64,000 nt of DNA, taken from Candidatus Enterococcus moelleringii (lineage in GTDB: Bacteria; Bacillota; Bacilli; Lactobacillales; Enterococcaceae). The DNA lies in contig NZ_JAFREM010000031.1 of NCBI RefSeq assembly GCF_017377575.1, positions 87,533 through 151,532 on the forward strand. The letters run 5' to 3'. The notes beneath the pieces were generated by a model, which saw only the letters and a list, made by a program, of their open reading frames with translations, ran no database searches and was not told where the DNA came from. The translations under genes and the position numbers were made by a program. Positions 8,442 to 17,230 of the stretch are shown piece after piece (positions within the stretch are counted from its first letter, which is position 1; each line of letters begins with the position of its first letter).

Positions 8442-9239
8442 CTACTTTTGAAATAAGGTTCCTACTTCTTCACCTTTTAGAATGTTGAAAATAACTGTCG
8501 GCTCCTTGCCATTAGCTAAAACCATCGACAAGCCAGCCGACAACGCTGCATCAGCTGTTTTCAATTTACTGTGGATACCTCCGCGACTATAAGGGCCGCT
8601 TTGTGTGCTGGATGAAGCAAGCAACTGACTGTCCACTTCTCTAAGATGTTGCAGCAGCTCTGCGTCTTCGTTATGTACTGGGTTGTCAGAGTATAAGCCT
8701 TCTACGTCGGAAAGCATGATGAATAAATCTGCCTTCATCAGTAGTGACACATTTAAAGCAACCTCATCATTATCCTCAAATTGACGTTGCTGATGCACTT
8801 CATCAATTGATACTGCATCGTTTTCGTTAATGATGGGCACCACTCCGGAAGCCAATAATTGCTTGATCGTTTCAGCAAACGTTTGACGACTTTCAGAAAA
8901 ATCTAAAATATCTCGTGTAAGCAGCAGTTGACCGACCTGTTTACCATAATCGTCAAAAGCTTCTTGGTAGGCTTGGATCAGCAATGTTTGTCCGACAGCT
9001 GCACTAGCCTTTTGTTGAGAAACGGTAAGTGGTGCTTCGGCGAATCCTAATTGTGTTCGGCCAATCGCCACTGCTCCCGACGAAACAAGAATGACCTGCT
9101 TTTTTTGTCTCATTAGTTCTGCGATTACAAAAACCAATTGCTGCATAACCGAATAATTGATGGTTCCATCAGCAGAGATTAGTGCACTTGTGCCGATCTT
9201 TACCACAATTACAGTTGCTTTCTGGATATCTTTTCTCAT
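8442..9239 (-). CDS. proB: Glutamate 5-kinase-like amino acid kinase, short form without PUA domain
   Basis: 265 residues of the amino acid kinase fold. Motifs: VVKIGTSALI at the N-terminus, ILVSSGAVAIGRTQLG, VVPIINENDAV and FIMLSDVEGLYSDNP, all ProB-like. ProB makes gamma-glutamyl phosphate from glutamate and ATP, the first step of proline synthesis. Two oddities: the usual GTGGM-x-TK segment reads YSRGGIHSK, and there is no proA beside it. The ATG at 9239 is preferred over an overlapping GTG at 9245 because AAGGTG then serves as ribosome binding site. First gene of the run that ends with pcp. The symbol is by similarity; another acidic substrate is possible. Confidence 0.75.
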   Translation of the reverse strand: MRKDIQKATVIVVKIGTSALISADGTINYSVMQQLVFVIAELMRQKKQVILVSSGAVAIGRTQLGFAEAPLTVSQQKASAAVGQTLLIQAYQEAFDDYGKQVGQLLLTRDILDFSESRQTFAETIKQLLASGVVPIINENDAVSIDEVHQQRQFEDNDEVALNVSLLMKADLFIMLSDVEGLYSDNPVHNEDAELLQHLREVDSQLLASSSTQSGPYSRGGIHSKLKTADAALSAGLSMVLANGKEPTVIFNILKGEEVGTLFQK

Positions 9240-9349
9240 ATACACACCTTATTTTTAAAAGGAAAAATCCTCTTTTATTCTTGCTTTAGTCGACAGTTCC
9301 AAAGAAATGATTCAAAAATCCCAAGCAAAGTTCACTTAAAAATTGAATT

Positions 9350-9365
9350 TTCTGAAACTTCAGAA
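9350..9365. promoter_or_regulatory. Palindrome between divergent proB-like and HD-domain genes
   Basis: TTCTGAA-AC-TTCAGAA, a perfect 7-bp inverted repeat with a 2-bp spacer, in the 217-bp divergent region. It could be an operator for either gene; no regulator is known. Confidence 0.35.
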
Positions 9366-9456
9366 CGGCGTTTCAACATTTTACTAGAAATGGCCATTCA
9401 AATCAATACCTATTTTCGTCAACATGTTAAAATGGAAACTAAATAGGAGGTTACTT

Positions 9457-10020
9457 ATGGACAACCAAGCAGAAATAATCAATCAAATTCTTCATTTCAT
9501 CTCAGAAAGTGAACAGTTAAAAGAGACCGAACGTTTCGCGTTTAAAACCGACGGAGAGGCTGAATCGACAGCTGAACATACTTGGCGGCTTAGCCTGTTC
9601 GTCGCTTTGTTTTGCTCTTTTTATCCTCACTTGAATAAGGCTGAAGCTTTAGAGATTGCTTTGATTCACGATTTAGCCGAATTAAAAACCGGTGATATTC
9701 CCGCAATCGATCAAGTAGATGCCCAAAAGAAAGCTGAACAGGAAACCTTAGCTTTTAACAGTCTGACAGCTGTTTTACCTGCAGAAATGGCCACTCACTA
9801 CGATCGTCTTTTTTTGGACTATCAATTAGGAAGAACCGAAGAAGCTCGCTTAGTAAAAGCGTTAGATAAGGCTGAAACCATTTTGCAGCATGTTCAAGGC
9901 AAAAATCCCCCGGACTTCAATTACCAGTTCAATCTGGATTATGGAAAAGAATATTTTTCCGATCCTTTCTTAAAAGATTTACGAAGGATACTGGATCAGG
10001 CTACTTCGGATAAAATTTAA
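9457..10020 (+). CDS. HD-domain phosphohydrolase, YfbR/5'-deoxynucleotidase-like
   Basis: 187 residues. The start at 9457 follows ATAGGAGGTTACTT. The HD metal-binding signature is present: His in AESTAEHTWRLSLF, the HD pair in EIALIHDLAELKTGD and a later Asp in LVKALDKAETIL. This arrangement matches the YfbR-like branch of HD proteins, which dephosphorylate 5'-deoxynucleotides or related small phosphates. Substrate here is not known. Monocistronic, ending at a strong bidirectional terminator. Confidence 0.8.
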   Translation: MDNQAEIINQILHFISESEQLKETERFAFKTDGEAESTAEHTWRLSLFVALFCSFYPHLNKAEALEIALIHDLAELKTGDIPAIDQVDAQKKAEQETLAFNSLTAVLPAEMATHYDRLFLDYQLGRTEEARLVKALDKAETILQHVQGKNPPDFNYQFNLDYGKEYFSDPFLKDLRRILDQATSDKI

Positions 10021-10025
10021 AAGAA

Positions 10026-10052
10026 GGGACGTAAAAACGAATTTTACGTCCC
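10026..10052. terminator. Bidirectional terminator between the HD gene and murP
   Basis: Perfect 11-bp stem GGGACGTAAAA / TTTTACGTCCC with a 5-nt loop and T-rich flanks on both sides; it serves the two convergent genes. Confidence 0.85.
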
Positions 10053-10059
10053 TTGTTCT

Positions 10060-11985
10060 TTAAATTGTAGTAGCCTTCATGACTTCTACGCCAGAAAGTA
10101 CCTCGCCTTTTTTCTCCAAAGCATGTGAAGATACATGATCCATATTAGTAATCATCACCAGCATCGAAGTTCCCTTACCGGCTTGCTTAATCGCAGCTAA
10201 GTCAACGTCCGCCAACAAAGTATCGCTTTGCAATGATTGACCTTCTTGAACATGGATATCAAAAGGTTTTCCTGCTAAATCTACAGTATCAATTCCCATA
10301 TGCAAAAGTACTTCCAAGCCACTATCAGTGGTAATCCCAATCGCATGTTTTGTCGGGAAGATAGTTGAAACTTTTCCTTTTACCGGAGAGTAAATTTTAC
10401 CATCCTTTGGTTCGATGAAATAGCCGTCACCCATCATTTTTTCAGCAAATACCGGATCACTTGCTTCTTCCAAAGGATGAATTGATCCTGCAGCCACCGA
10501 GCTGAAAATTTCAGTTGTTACTGATTCAGTCGTTGTCATTTCTTTAGCAGCTTTTTCTTCTGCTAATTTTTCTTTCGGAATACCAAAGAAGAAAGTTGCG
10601 ACAAAACCACCGGCATAGGCTGCTAATAAGCCTAAGACGTAGCCCCACCAGCGACCGTTAGCAATTAACGGAATTAATGCTGCACCTGAAGGACCCACAG
10701 CGATTGATCCTACTCCGCCGATCGCTCCAATGACCGCACCACCGATACCTCCGCCAATACAAGCAGTAATAAACGGACGACCCAGCGGTAATGTGATTCC
10801 GTAAATTAAAGGTTCACCAATTCCTAAGATCCCCACCGGCAAAGCACCTTTAATCATTTCGGAAAGCTCTTTGTCTTTGCGCAAACGAACCCACAAAGCT
10901 AAAGCGGCTCCGACTTGTCCAGCACCCGCCATTGCCAAAATTGGCAGCAGCAGCGTGCTTCCTGTTTCATTAATCATTTGAATATGAATAGGTGTCAAAA
11001 TTTGATGCAAACCAAACATGACCATTGGTAAGAACAGCAATCCTAAAACAAAACCAGAGAAGGCCCCGCCGATATTCAACACCCAAGTAATCCCACTAAC
11101 CATGTTGTTGGAAATAAAACCCGCCAACGGCATAATTAGAAAAATTTCAGCTAAACCAATCACTAATAAAGAGATGGTCGGCGTGATAATTATATCAAGA
11201 GAATCAGGAACGACTTGGTGCAATTTCTTTTCGACAATTGATAATAACCAAACGGCGAAAATGACTCCTAAGATCCCACCTTGACCTGCCGACAACGGTT
11301 CGCCGGTAAACAAGTTCATTAGGGGCGCCTCGGGATTCATACCCGTTAACATTACAACGGCACCAATAACCCCACCCATTGTAGGATTCGCGCCAAACAC
11401 CCGTGCCGCATTCACACCAGTGTAAATTACCAAGTAGCTGAACAAACCATTTTTCAGGATGTTCATTACATCCAGATACTGCTGCCAAACCGCTGCATCT
11501 AATGTTCCAGCAGTGATCATATTCGTAATGACCGAAGCAATACCAGCTACAATCCCAGTTCCAACAAAAGCTGGAATCATCGGTACGAAGATATTAGAAA
11601 TATCCTTTAAAACTCTCTTCATCCGTGATGGTTTCTGTTTAGCTTTTTGTGCCGCCTTCATTTCTTCCGCTTTTGCTTGTACCTTATCTTTACCACCAAA
11701 TGATGCTTCAGGAAGATCTTCACCTAACTCTACACCAGCTATATCCACCATTGCTTGGGCAACTTTATTTACTTTTCCTGGACCAATAATTACTTGCAGC
11801 TGTTCGTCATCCACCACGCCTAAGACACCAGGGATTTTCTGCAGCTGCTCTTTATTTACTTTATTCTCGTCTCGGATGGTCATCCGTACGCGCGTCATAC
11901 AGTGAACGACATTTTGGACGTTGTCCATGCCGCCTGCACCGGAAAATATTTCTTTCGCTAATTCATTTAAAGATAAATCGGCCAT
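10060..11985 (-). CDS. murP: PTS transporter EIIBCA, probably for N-acetylmuramic acid
   Basis: 641 residues in the order EIIB (about 1-90), EIIC (about 110-470) and EIIA of the glucose type (about 505-641). The phosphorylated cysteine of EIIB is Cys29 in VVHCMTRVRM; EIIA holds the LLHMGIDTVDL segment with the active His. It imports and phosphorylates its sugar at the membrane. The MurNAc assignment rests on the operon: murQ ends 12 bp upstream and mupG precedes that, the pathway for MurNAc-6-phosphate. Unlike E. coli MurP, which borrows EIIA from glucose, this one carries its own EIIA domain. Confidence 0.85.
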   Translation of the reverse strand: MADLSLNELAKEIFSGAGGMDNVQNVVHCMTRVRMTIRDENKVNKEQLQKIPGVLGVVDDEQLQVIIGPGKVNKVAQAMVDIAGVELGEDLPEASFGGKDKVQAKAEEMKAAQKAKQKPSRMKRVLKDISNIFVPMIPAFVGTGIVAGIASVITNMITAGTLDAAVWQQYLDVMNILKNGLFSYLVIYTGVNAARVFGANPTMGGVIGAVVMLTGMNPEAPLMNLFTGEPLSAGQGGILGVIFAVWLLSIVEKKLHQVVPDSLDIIITPTISLLVIGLAEIFLIMPLAGFISNNMVSGITWVLNIGGAFSGFVLGLLFLPMVMFGLHQILTPIHIQMINETGSTLLLPILAMAGAGQVGAALALWVRLRKDKELSEMIKGALPVGILGIGEPLIYGITLPLGRPFITACIGGGIGGAVIGAIGGVGSIAVGPSGAALIPLIANGRWWGYVLGLLAAYAGGFVATFFFGIPKEKLAEEKAAKEMTTTESVTTEIFSSVAAGSIHPLEEASDPVFAEKMMGDGYFIEPKDGKIYSPVKGKVSTIFPTKHAIGITTDSGLEVLLHMGIDTVDLAGKPFDIHVQEGQSLQSDTLLADVDLAAIKQAGKGTSMLVMITNMDHVSSHALEKKGEVLSGVEVMKATTI

Positions 11986-11997
11986 TGTTTTAACTCC

Positions 11998-12894
11998 TTA
12001 TAATGTTTTTCTGACAAAGCCATCTGCTTTGTTTAGTTTTTGCTGGGCTGTTTCTTTGTCGCTTTGAGTCAAGATCATCACAATTGCCAACTTCACATTT
12101 TGCTCCGCTTCAACAAAATAAGCGGCTGCTGTTTCGTAGTCAACCTCGGTTGCTTCCATAATAATCCGTTTAGAACGTTCAACTAATTTTTCATTGGTTG
12201 GTTTCACATCAATCATCAAATTGTTATAGACTTTGCCGATACCAATCATGCTGATGGTTGAGATCATATTTAGAATCAGTTTTTGCGCTGTTCCAGATTT
12301 CAAGCGGGTAGAACCGGTTAAGAATTCCGGTCCACAATCCACTTCAATCGGATATTGGGCATGACGGCTAACTTCAGCATTCTTATTGCATGAAATTGAG
12401 CCCGTAGAAGCGCCCACTGAACGGGCATAATCTAGTCCACCGATCACATACGGCGTCCGTCCGCTGGCAGCTATACCGATCACCATATCATTTTCATTTA
12501 ACGCTAATTGCTCCAGATCTTCCTGTCCTAGTGTCAGCGAATCTTCAGCACCTTCTACAGCCACGGTCATCGCCTCGCTGCCGCCGGCAATTAACCCAAT
12601 AACTAATTCCGGGCTAACGCCAAAAGTAGGAACGCATTCAGCAGCGTCTAAAACACCTAACCGGCCACTTGTTCCAGCACCCATATAGATCAGACGACCA
12701 CCTTTTTTAAAAGATTGGATCGTTTGCTCAATCACGCCTTCAATCTCCGGCAAAGATTCAGCTACAGCAGCTGGAACATTCCGGTCTTCCTGATTCATTA
12801 AATCTAACGCCTCAGCAACTGACATTTCGTCCAAGCCAAAGGTTTTTTCATTTCTCCGTTCTGTAGTTAAATTATCTAAATTCAAACTATTCAT
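11998..12894 (-). CDS. murQ: N-acetylmuramic acid 6-phosphate etherase
   Basis: Splits the lactyl ether of MurNAc-6-phosphate to GlcNAc-6-phosphate and D-lactate in the cytoplasm. 298 residues, normal for MurQ, with the SIS-fold signature [21 protein letters not shown] and [18 protein letters not shown] near residue 195. Its ATG overlaps the mupG stop (ATGAATAG), pointing to translational coupling. Lactate oxidase is encoded elsewhere in the window but acts on L-lactate by family, so no link is claimed. Confidence 0.95.
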   Translation of the reverse strand: MNSLNLDNLTTERRNEKTFGLDEMSVAEALDLMNQEDRNVPAAVAESLPEIEGVIEQTIQSFKKGGRLIYMGAGTSGRLGVLDAAECVPTFGVSPELVIGLIAGGSEAMTVAVEGAEDSLTLGQEDLEQLALNENDMVIGIAASGRTPYVIGGLDYARSVGASTGSISCNKNAEVSRHAQYPIEVDCGPEFLTGSTRLKSGTAQKLILNMISTISMIGIGKVYNNLMIDVKPTNEKLVERSKRIIMEATEVDYETAAAYFVEAEQNVKLAIVMILTQSDKETAQQKLNKADGFVRKTL

Positions 12895-13939
12895 GATTTT
12901 CTACACTCTCCAAAATAAATTTCGTACCTGCTTGAATCGCTGACAACAGTGAGCGATCCTTCTCAATAACTCGTCCTACCACGTTTACTTTTTCGTCGGC
13001 GGACAATGGACGTTTAACTACCTGAATTTCTCCCATGTATCTCAGGTATTCTACATTATCTATCGTCACCATGCCAACCTCGCGTTTTTGCGCTGGTAAA
13101 GCTAGGACAGACGACGGCTGATTAAAACGTGCATCAGCACTTCGGATGACATCACGAGCCTCATCCATTCGATTTTTGTGATTGCCAAGAACCAGCTCAA
13201 TCTGTTCATCGTAGGGCTCAACCTGTAATAAAACTGTTTGCTCCTCGTTATACAAAGCAAACTGCTTTTGTGTTCCTGCTGCTAAATCACCGTCCCCAAT
13301 ATAGACTAAATCCACATTCAAATCTAGTGCAGCACTTAGCGGATGCTGGTGACGATGATTTTCCAAGGTTGGCAATCCTTCATAAAGCGGGCCACGCTTT
13401 TCACCGTCGCCAGGAACAAATGCCTGGATGGTAAATCCCCATTGCTTCAACCATTGATTCTTTTCATCAAACCAAGTTTGATCCAAACCAGTCTCAGGTC
13501 GCGGGTAATAATTGTGCCAAGCCTCTAAATTAGTAAAATTCGCTTGATACTTTTGTAGTTCTTCCACATCTTTTTCAGATATGGTGGATGCATTCAAGGC
13601 CACGGTTACTTGATGTGAAGCTTCAGCGATCTGTTTAGTGGTAATTCGATCGTCCATCCTTAGACCAGTCACACCAATTTCCTTTAATTCATTGATTCTT
13701 TCTAAAGAAAAACCCGCAGCTTCTAAAGCGTTTCCTGAAATGTCTACCATCAGATTCAACTGAAGGTCTTTGGCTATTAAGCCTAATTGCTTTAGTCTGA
13801 CTTGATACATTTCGGGATTCTCTTCCGGGATATGCAGCGAAGTGAATATTCCTGAGAACCCAATTGATGCCATTTTTTTAATATAAGTACTTTTCTGTTC
13901 TGTCATTTCTTCTGTAAGGAAGATAGAAAAGCCAAACAT
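12887..13939 (-). CDS. mupG: MupG-type 6-phospho-N-acetylmuramidase (DUF871)
   Basis: 350 residues from the ATG at 13939, which follows TTGGAGGGATAGT; the longer frame to 13972 has no support. It matches DUF871: [23 protein letters not shown] at the start, a TIM-barrel-like body and a C-terminal cyclophilin-like part. MupG in Staphylococcus cleaves MurNAc-6P-GlcNAc disaccharide taken in during cell wall recycling. Encoded first in a three-gene operon with murQ (8-bp overlap) and murP, the usual Firmicute arrangement. Confidence 0.88.
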   Translation of the reverse strand: MFGFSIFLTEEMTEQKSTYIKKMASIGFSGIFTSLHIPEENPEMYQVRLKQLGLIAKDLQLNLMVDISGNALEAAGFSLERINELKEIGVTGLRMDDRITTKQIAEASHQVTVALNASTISEKDVEELQKYQANFTNLEAWHNYYPRPETGLDQTWFDEKNQWLKQWGFTIQAFVPGDGEKRGPLYEGLPTLENHRHQHPLSAALDLNVDLVYIGDGDLAAGTQKQFALYNEEQTVLLQVEPYDEQIELVLGNHKNRMDEARDVIRSADARFNQPSSVLALPAQKREVGMVTIDNVEYLRYMGEIQVVKRPLSADEKVNVVGRVIEKDRSLLSAIQAGTKFILESVENHE

Positions 13940-13958
13940 ACTATCCCTCCAATTCCGC

Positions 13959-14007
13959 TGTAAGCGTTTCATGATGATAGTATAACTTTAATTCGTTTTT
14001 TGCGCAA
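13959..14007 (-). promoter_or_regulatory. Promoter and cre-like site of the mupG-murQ-murP operon
   Basis: On the minus strand TTGCGC (14002-14007) and TATACT (13979-13984) lie 17 bp apart. Just downstream, TGTAAGCGTTTCAT (13959-13972) matches the catabolite-responsive element consensus with one mismatch. Placement at the transcription start suggests CcpA repression when better sugars are present. Confidence 0.7.
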
Positions 14008-14059
14008 TACTATTCCACAAATTTTATCATCTTAAAGAAATTGCATTTCTCTAAACAAC

Positions 14060-14085
14060 AAAAAAAGAACCTCTTTGCAGAGATT
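14060..14085 (-). terminator. Terminator of the 14092 gene
   Basis: Minus-strand hairpin AATCTCT-GCAA-AGAGGTT (one G-U pair) followed by a T-rich tract, right after the stop codon. Confidence 0.75.
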
Positions 14086-14091
14086 CATTTT

Positions 14092-14439
14092 CTATTCCTC
14101 GATTATTTGCGTTTGTTCGTGCATGTCTACTAGTTCTTCATAAACCTCAAGATCACTAGATTCCTGGACTTCCGTATCAATCACTTCCTGATATTCTTGT
14201 GAGAGTTCACTACCAACTTCTTGAGCAACTTCACTATTAGGGTCCAAGGGATCTTCAATCGGTACCCATTCAGGGCTAGGTTCAGTATGGTCGTATTCCA
14301 TATTCAGGTTTGCCTGATATTCTTCTTCTGTGATATCACCGTTTTCAAAGCTTTCTTGAAAGGCCAGTGTCCGTTTTTCTACTTCAGCTTCTTTCGCCTT
14401 CCGTCGTTCAAAATCTTCTGTCCAATTCTCATCTAACAT
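14092..14439 (-). CDS. Small acidic protein of unknown function
   Basis: 115 residues from the ATG at 14439, which has GGAGGAACCACC upstream; the longer frame to 14568 lacks a start signal. Very rich in Glu and Asp, with a helical N-terminal half (DFERRKAKEAEVEKRTLAFQ) and repeated acidic patches toward the end. No signal peptide or membrane segment. I do not recognise a family. Flanked by its own terminator and by that of the GlsB-type gene, so it is a single-gene unit. Confidence 0.65.
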   Translation of the reverse strand: MLDENWTEDFERRKAKEAEVEKRTLAFQESFENGDITEEEYQANLNMEYDHTEPSPEWVPIEDPLDPNSEVAQEVGSELSQEYQEVIDTEVQESSDLEVYEELVDMHEQTQIIEE

Positions 14440-14540
14440 GGTGGTTCCTCCTTCAATAAGCTGATTTCGTGTAAAATAATTACTTGAAATTCTGCTGATT
14501 ATCTTCCGATTAGTAGAAGAATCAAATGACCCTTCTTTAT

Positions 14541-14575
14541 AAAAAGCCGGCACGTCTGTTGAGGGCATGCCGGCT
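14541..14575 (-). terminator. Terminator of the GlsB-type gene
   Basis: Perfect 8-bp stem AGCCGGCA / TGCCGGCT with T5 on the minus strand. Confidence 0.8.
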
Positions 14576-14608
14576 GATTTGTTATCTCAATTCAAGTGGT
14601 ACTCTTTG

Positions 14609-14857
14609 TTACGCGTTACTTCTACCAAGAAAAAAGGAAACAACTGCTACAACGATGATTGCTCCAATAATGGATGGAACAAGAGCCATTCCAGCAAGTG
14701 AAGGTCCCCAAGAGCCTAATAGTCCTTGGCCGATAGCAGAACCAACTAGTCCAGCTACAATGTTAGCGATCCAGCCCATCGAGCCGCCGCGATTTGTGAT
14801 AGCACCTGCAATAACGCCAATAATAGCACCTACGATTAATGTCCATAGCCAACCCAT
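14609..14857 (-). CDS. GlsB/YeaQ/YmgE family small membrane protein
   Basis: 82 residues, three hydrophobic helices, glycine-rich: MGWLWTLIVGAIIGVIAGAI at the start, GGSMGWIANIVAGLVGS in the middle, and an IIGAIIVVAVVSFFLGR helix at the end. This is the transglycosylase-associated/GlsB family; in Enterococcus and lactococci members are linked with general stress and Gls24 proteins, but the function is not settled. Ribosome binding site GGGAGGTTGAAG. No gls24 gene is nearby. Confidence 0.88.
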   Translation of the reverse strand: MGWLWTLIVGAIIGVIAGAITNRGGSMGWIANIVAGLVGSAIGQGLLGSWGPSLAGMALVPSIIGAIIVVAVVSFFLGRSNA

Positions 14858-15109
14858 AGTTCTTCAACCTCCCTCTATTTAATATTTATTACACTGTTTA
14901 TGTTACTCGCTCTTTCAAAAATGCGCGAAGAATATGCTTGAAAATAAAAATACTATTAGAAAATTGACGTTTTTATCCGCCGATTTGAAAGCCTAAATAC
15001 TTAGAAAACACTAAAGTTCTACAGCCTTTTGCAGAAATGATTATTGCTTAAAAACCGTGTGAAAATTTTCTAAAAATAATTTCATAGAGCTGGATTATTT
15101 TGTATGATC

Positions 15110-15118
15110 TGCTATTAT
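15110..15118 (+). promoter_or_regulatory. Extended -10 promoter of the amino acid permease gene
   Basis: TGCTATTAT at 60 bp before the start codon; no good -35 is seen. The rest of the 320-bp interval (14858-15177) shows nothing else I can support. Confidence 0.4.
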
Positions 15119-15177
15119 TGGTGAAACTTTCAGAATATTTTAAATCTATCGAATATTCAATGAAAAGAGGATGCTTT

Positions 15178-16512
15178 ATGGAAAACAAATTACAAAAACA
15201 AATGACTTCACGTCATATTACGATGCTTGCCTTAGGCGGAGCGATCGGTGCCGGTCTTTTCAAAGGCAGCGGTGAAGCGATTGGTATCGCCGGACCTTCT
15301 GTCTTGCTGGCCTTTCTTTTAGGAGGTCTTGTCTTATTTATTGTAATGAGCGGATTAGGCCGATTGGTAATCGCCAACGACAATGTTCATGGTCTCTCAG
15401 GAATTATCGAACCCTTTTTAGGTGAACGATCTGCCGATTTTATTGATTGGTTGTATTGGTCTTTATGGATGATCAATATCATTGCCGAAGCAGTCGCGGC
15501 AGCCAGCTTCCTGCAATTGTGGTTTCCGCATGTTCCAGCCTGGCTGTTTGTCTTCTTTCTGGCAATTTTAACAACCTTGATCAATTTGTATTCAGTTAAG
15601 CTTTTTGCCGAAACGGAATATTGGCTGGCTTTTGCTAAAATTACCGTTATTGTTTTGTTGATTATCTTTGGTCTTTTTCTAATCGGACAAGAAATACACG
15701 CGGTGGGTGTTTTGCCTACCTTCCAAAGAATGAATGCCCACGGTGGATTTACTCCCCATGGCCTTAAGGGATTAGTTAGTTCTTTACTAGTGGTTATTTA
15801 CTCTTATGGCGGTTCGGAGCTAATTGCAATTACCGTTAGTGAAACAGAAGATCCGAAAACAGCCATTCCTAAAGCAATTAAAGGGGTTATGGGTAGAATT
15901 ATCTCGTTTTACATTATACCCATGCTGCTGCTTTTGATTATTTACCCTTGGAATATGTTGGCTCACAGCAATGTCAGTCCGTTTGTTTTAGTCTTTGAAA
16001 AACTGCATATCCCTTTTGCCAGCGATATTGTGAACTTTGTGATTGTCTTGGCACTATTCTCATCCATTAACTCCGGGGTCTATGCTTCATCACGCACCCT
16101 TTATTTTCGCTTAAAGGATGCTAAGGGTGTTTCAAAAGGTTTAGCCGTTCTTAACAAACATCAAGTTCCGCAACGAGCAGTACTGTTCTGCACCGGAACA
16201 CTGTATATTGGAGTAATTCTGTCCTACTTTTTAGGAGATAAACTTTTCAATTACTTAGTAGGTTCATTATCTTATTCTGTGTTGCTCACTTGGCTGATGA
16301 TTACCTTCGCCGCTTTTGTACTTGCCAGAAAAAAAGGCACGAAAGCCGAAATTATTTTTAGCGGTCTAGCGATATTGGTATTGCTGTTAATCCTTGTGGG
16401 TATCCTATTAAGCAACCCGCTCAGTGTAACACTCATGACCGCGGCAATTTACTTGATTATTCTGTTAAGCTATCAATCAAAACATTATCGAACTCAGACC
16501 GATCACTCATAA
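15178..16512 (+). CDS. APC-superfamily amino acid permease
   Basis: 444 residues with about 12 membrane helices. The start is placed at 15178, after AGAGGATGCTTT, giving MENKLQKQMTSRHITMLALG; the longer frame reads through the promoter. The family signature ALGGAIGAGLFKGSG near residue 18 (helix 1 substrate-binding loop) and SYGGSELIAITVSETEDPKTAIPKAI around residue 205-230 place it with the amino acid transporter (AAT) group. It imports an amino acid with protons; which one is not visible. Single gene with a terminator behind it. Confidence 0.9.
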   Translation: MENKLQKQMTSRHITMLALGGAIGAGLFKGSGEAIGIAGPSVLLAFLLGGLVLFIVMSGLGRLVIANDNVHGLSGIIEPFLGERSADFIDWLYWSLWMINIIAEAVAAASFLQLWFPHVPAWLFVFFLAILTTLINLYSVKLFAETEYWLAFAKITVIVLLIIFGLFLIGQEIHAVGVLPTFQRMNAHGGFTPHGLKGLVSSLLVVIYSYGGSELIAITVSETEDPKTAIPKAIKGVMGRIISFYIIPMLLLLIIYPWNMLAHSNVSPFVLVFEKLHIPFASDIVNFVIVLALFSSINSGVYASSRTLYFRLKDAKGVSKGLAVLNKHQVPQRAVLFCTGTLYIGVILSYFLGDKLFNYLVGSLSYSVLLTWLMITFAAFVLARKKGTKAEIIFSGLAILVLLLILVGILLSNPLSVTLMTAAIYLIILLSYQSKHYRTQTDHS

Positions 16513-16517
16513 TAGGA

Positions 16518-16570
16518 AAGAAGCCTGACAACCAACTGCTCGTAAAGAGCACTCATTTGTCAGGCTTCTT
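16518..16570. terminator. Terminator after the permease gene
   Basis: Long stem AAGAAGCCTGACAA / TTGTCAGGCTTCTT with a short inner hairpin in the loop; T-rich flanks on both sides. Confidence 0.85.
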
Positions 16571-16659
16571 CTCTATTCAATTAATTATGGTAAATCAGCA
16601 ACCTGCTCTAAAGGAAGAGCTGCATGTTGAATATAGCACTGATTTTCCGCTTTATATAT

Positions 16660-17061
16660 TTAAACCAATTCTACTTCTACTTCGATGCTTCCACGAGTGG
16701 CTTTTGAGTAAGGACAAAATTCGTGGGCTTCTTTTACAATGGTCTCTGCCTGTTTTGCTTCAATTCCTGGCAATGAAACTTCTAAAATCACACCAATTTG
16801 AAATCCACCGTCTTCTGTTTGATAAAGCGATACCCGTGCTTTGACCTCAGAATCAGATTCCAACTGATGTTCTTCCAACATGTGTTGAACTGCTCCATTA
16901 AAACAAGAAGCATAACCCGCAGCAAATAATTGTTCAGGATTAGTCCCTTCAGCATGGATAGAAGGCGGCTCTATTTTCATGTGCATTTTTCCGCCCGGAG
17001 CCTCAACATCACCATTTCTTCCGCCATGATTGATCATAGCTGTTTCATACAATTTTTTCAT
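16660..17061 (-). CDS. ohr: Organic hydroperoxide resistance protein (OsmC/Ohr family)
   Basis: 133 residues. Ohr reduces organic and fatty acid hydroperoxides with a reactive cysteine pair. Cys53 in AAGYASCFNGA is the peroxidatic residue and Cys116 in AHEFCPYSKATRG the partner; Arg15 and Glu43, which polarise the active site in known Ohr structures, are present. The adjoining DNA shows no ohrR and no clear OhrR operator. A start at 17061 has GGGAGATGTCAA before it. Convergent with the permease, divergent from the lipoprotein gene. Confidence 0.92.
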   Translation of the reverse strand: MKKLYETAMINHGGRNGDVEAPGGKMHMKIEPPSIHAEGTNPEQLFAAGYASCFNGAVQHMLEEHQLESDSEVKARVSLYQTEDGGFQIGVILEVSLPGIEAKQAETIVKEAHEFCPYSKATRGSIEVEVELV

Positions 17062-17198
17062 TTGACATCTCCCTCTCTAATTTCAGTCTATAGCTATTCA
17101 ATGAAGAATACAATGAACTTGCCTACAAATAACAACCAGCTTATCCTCCAACGACAGCTGAGGATAGATAGAAATCATTTTTGTAATTTTTAAAGGTT

Positions 17199-17207
17199 TG
17201 TTATACT
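17199..17207 (+). promoter_or_regulatory. Extended -10 promoter of the lipoprotein gene
   Basis: TGTTATACT, 23 bp upstream of the start, with a weak TTTGTA -35 element 16 bp before TATACT. Confidence 0.45.
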
Positions 17208-17230
17208 AAAATCGAAAGGTGGCGTAATCA

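Noticed and set aside
11459..11905. Plus-strand open frame of 148 codons
   Set aside because: Opposite strand of murP; composition is not protein-like and murP is certain.
15100..15177. N-terminal extension of the permease
   Set aside because: Reads through the extended -10 element; start at 15178 fits the family.
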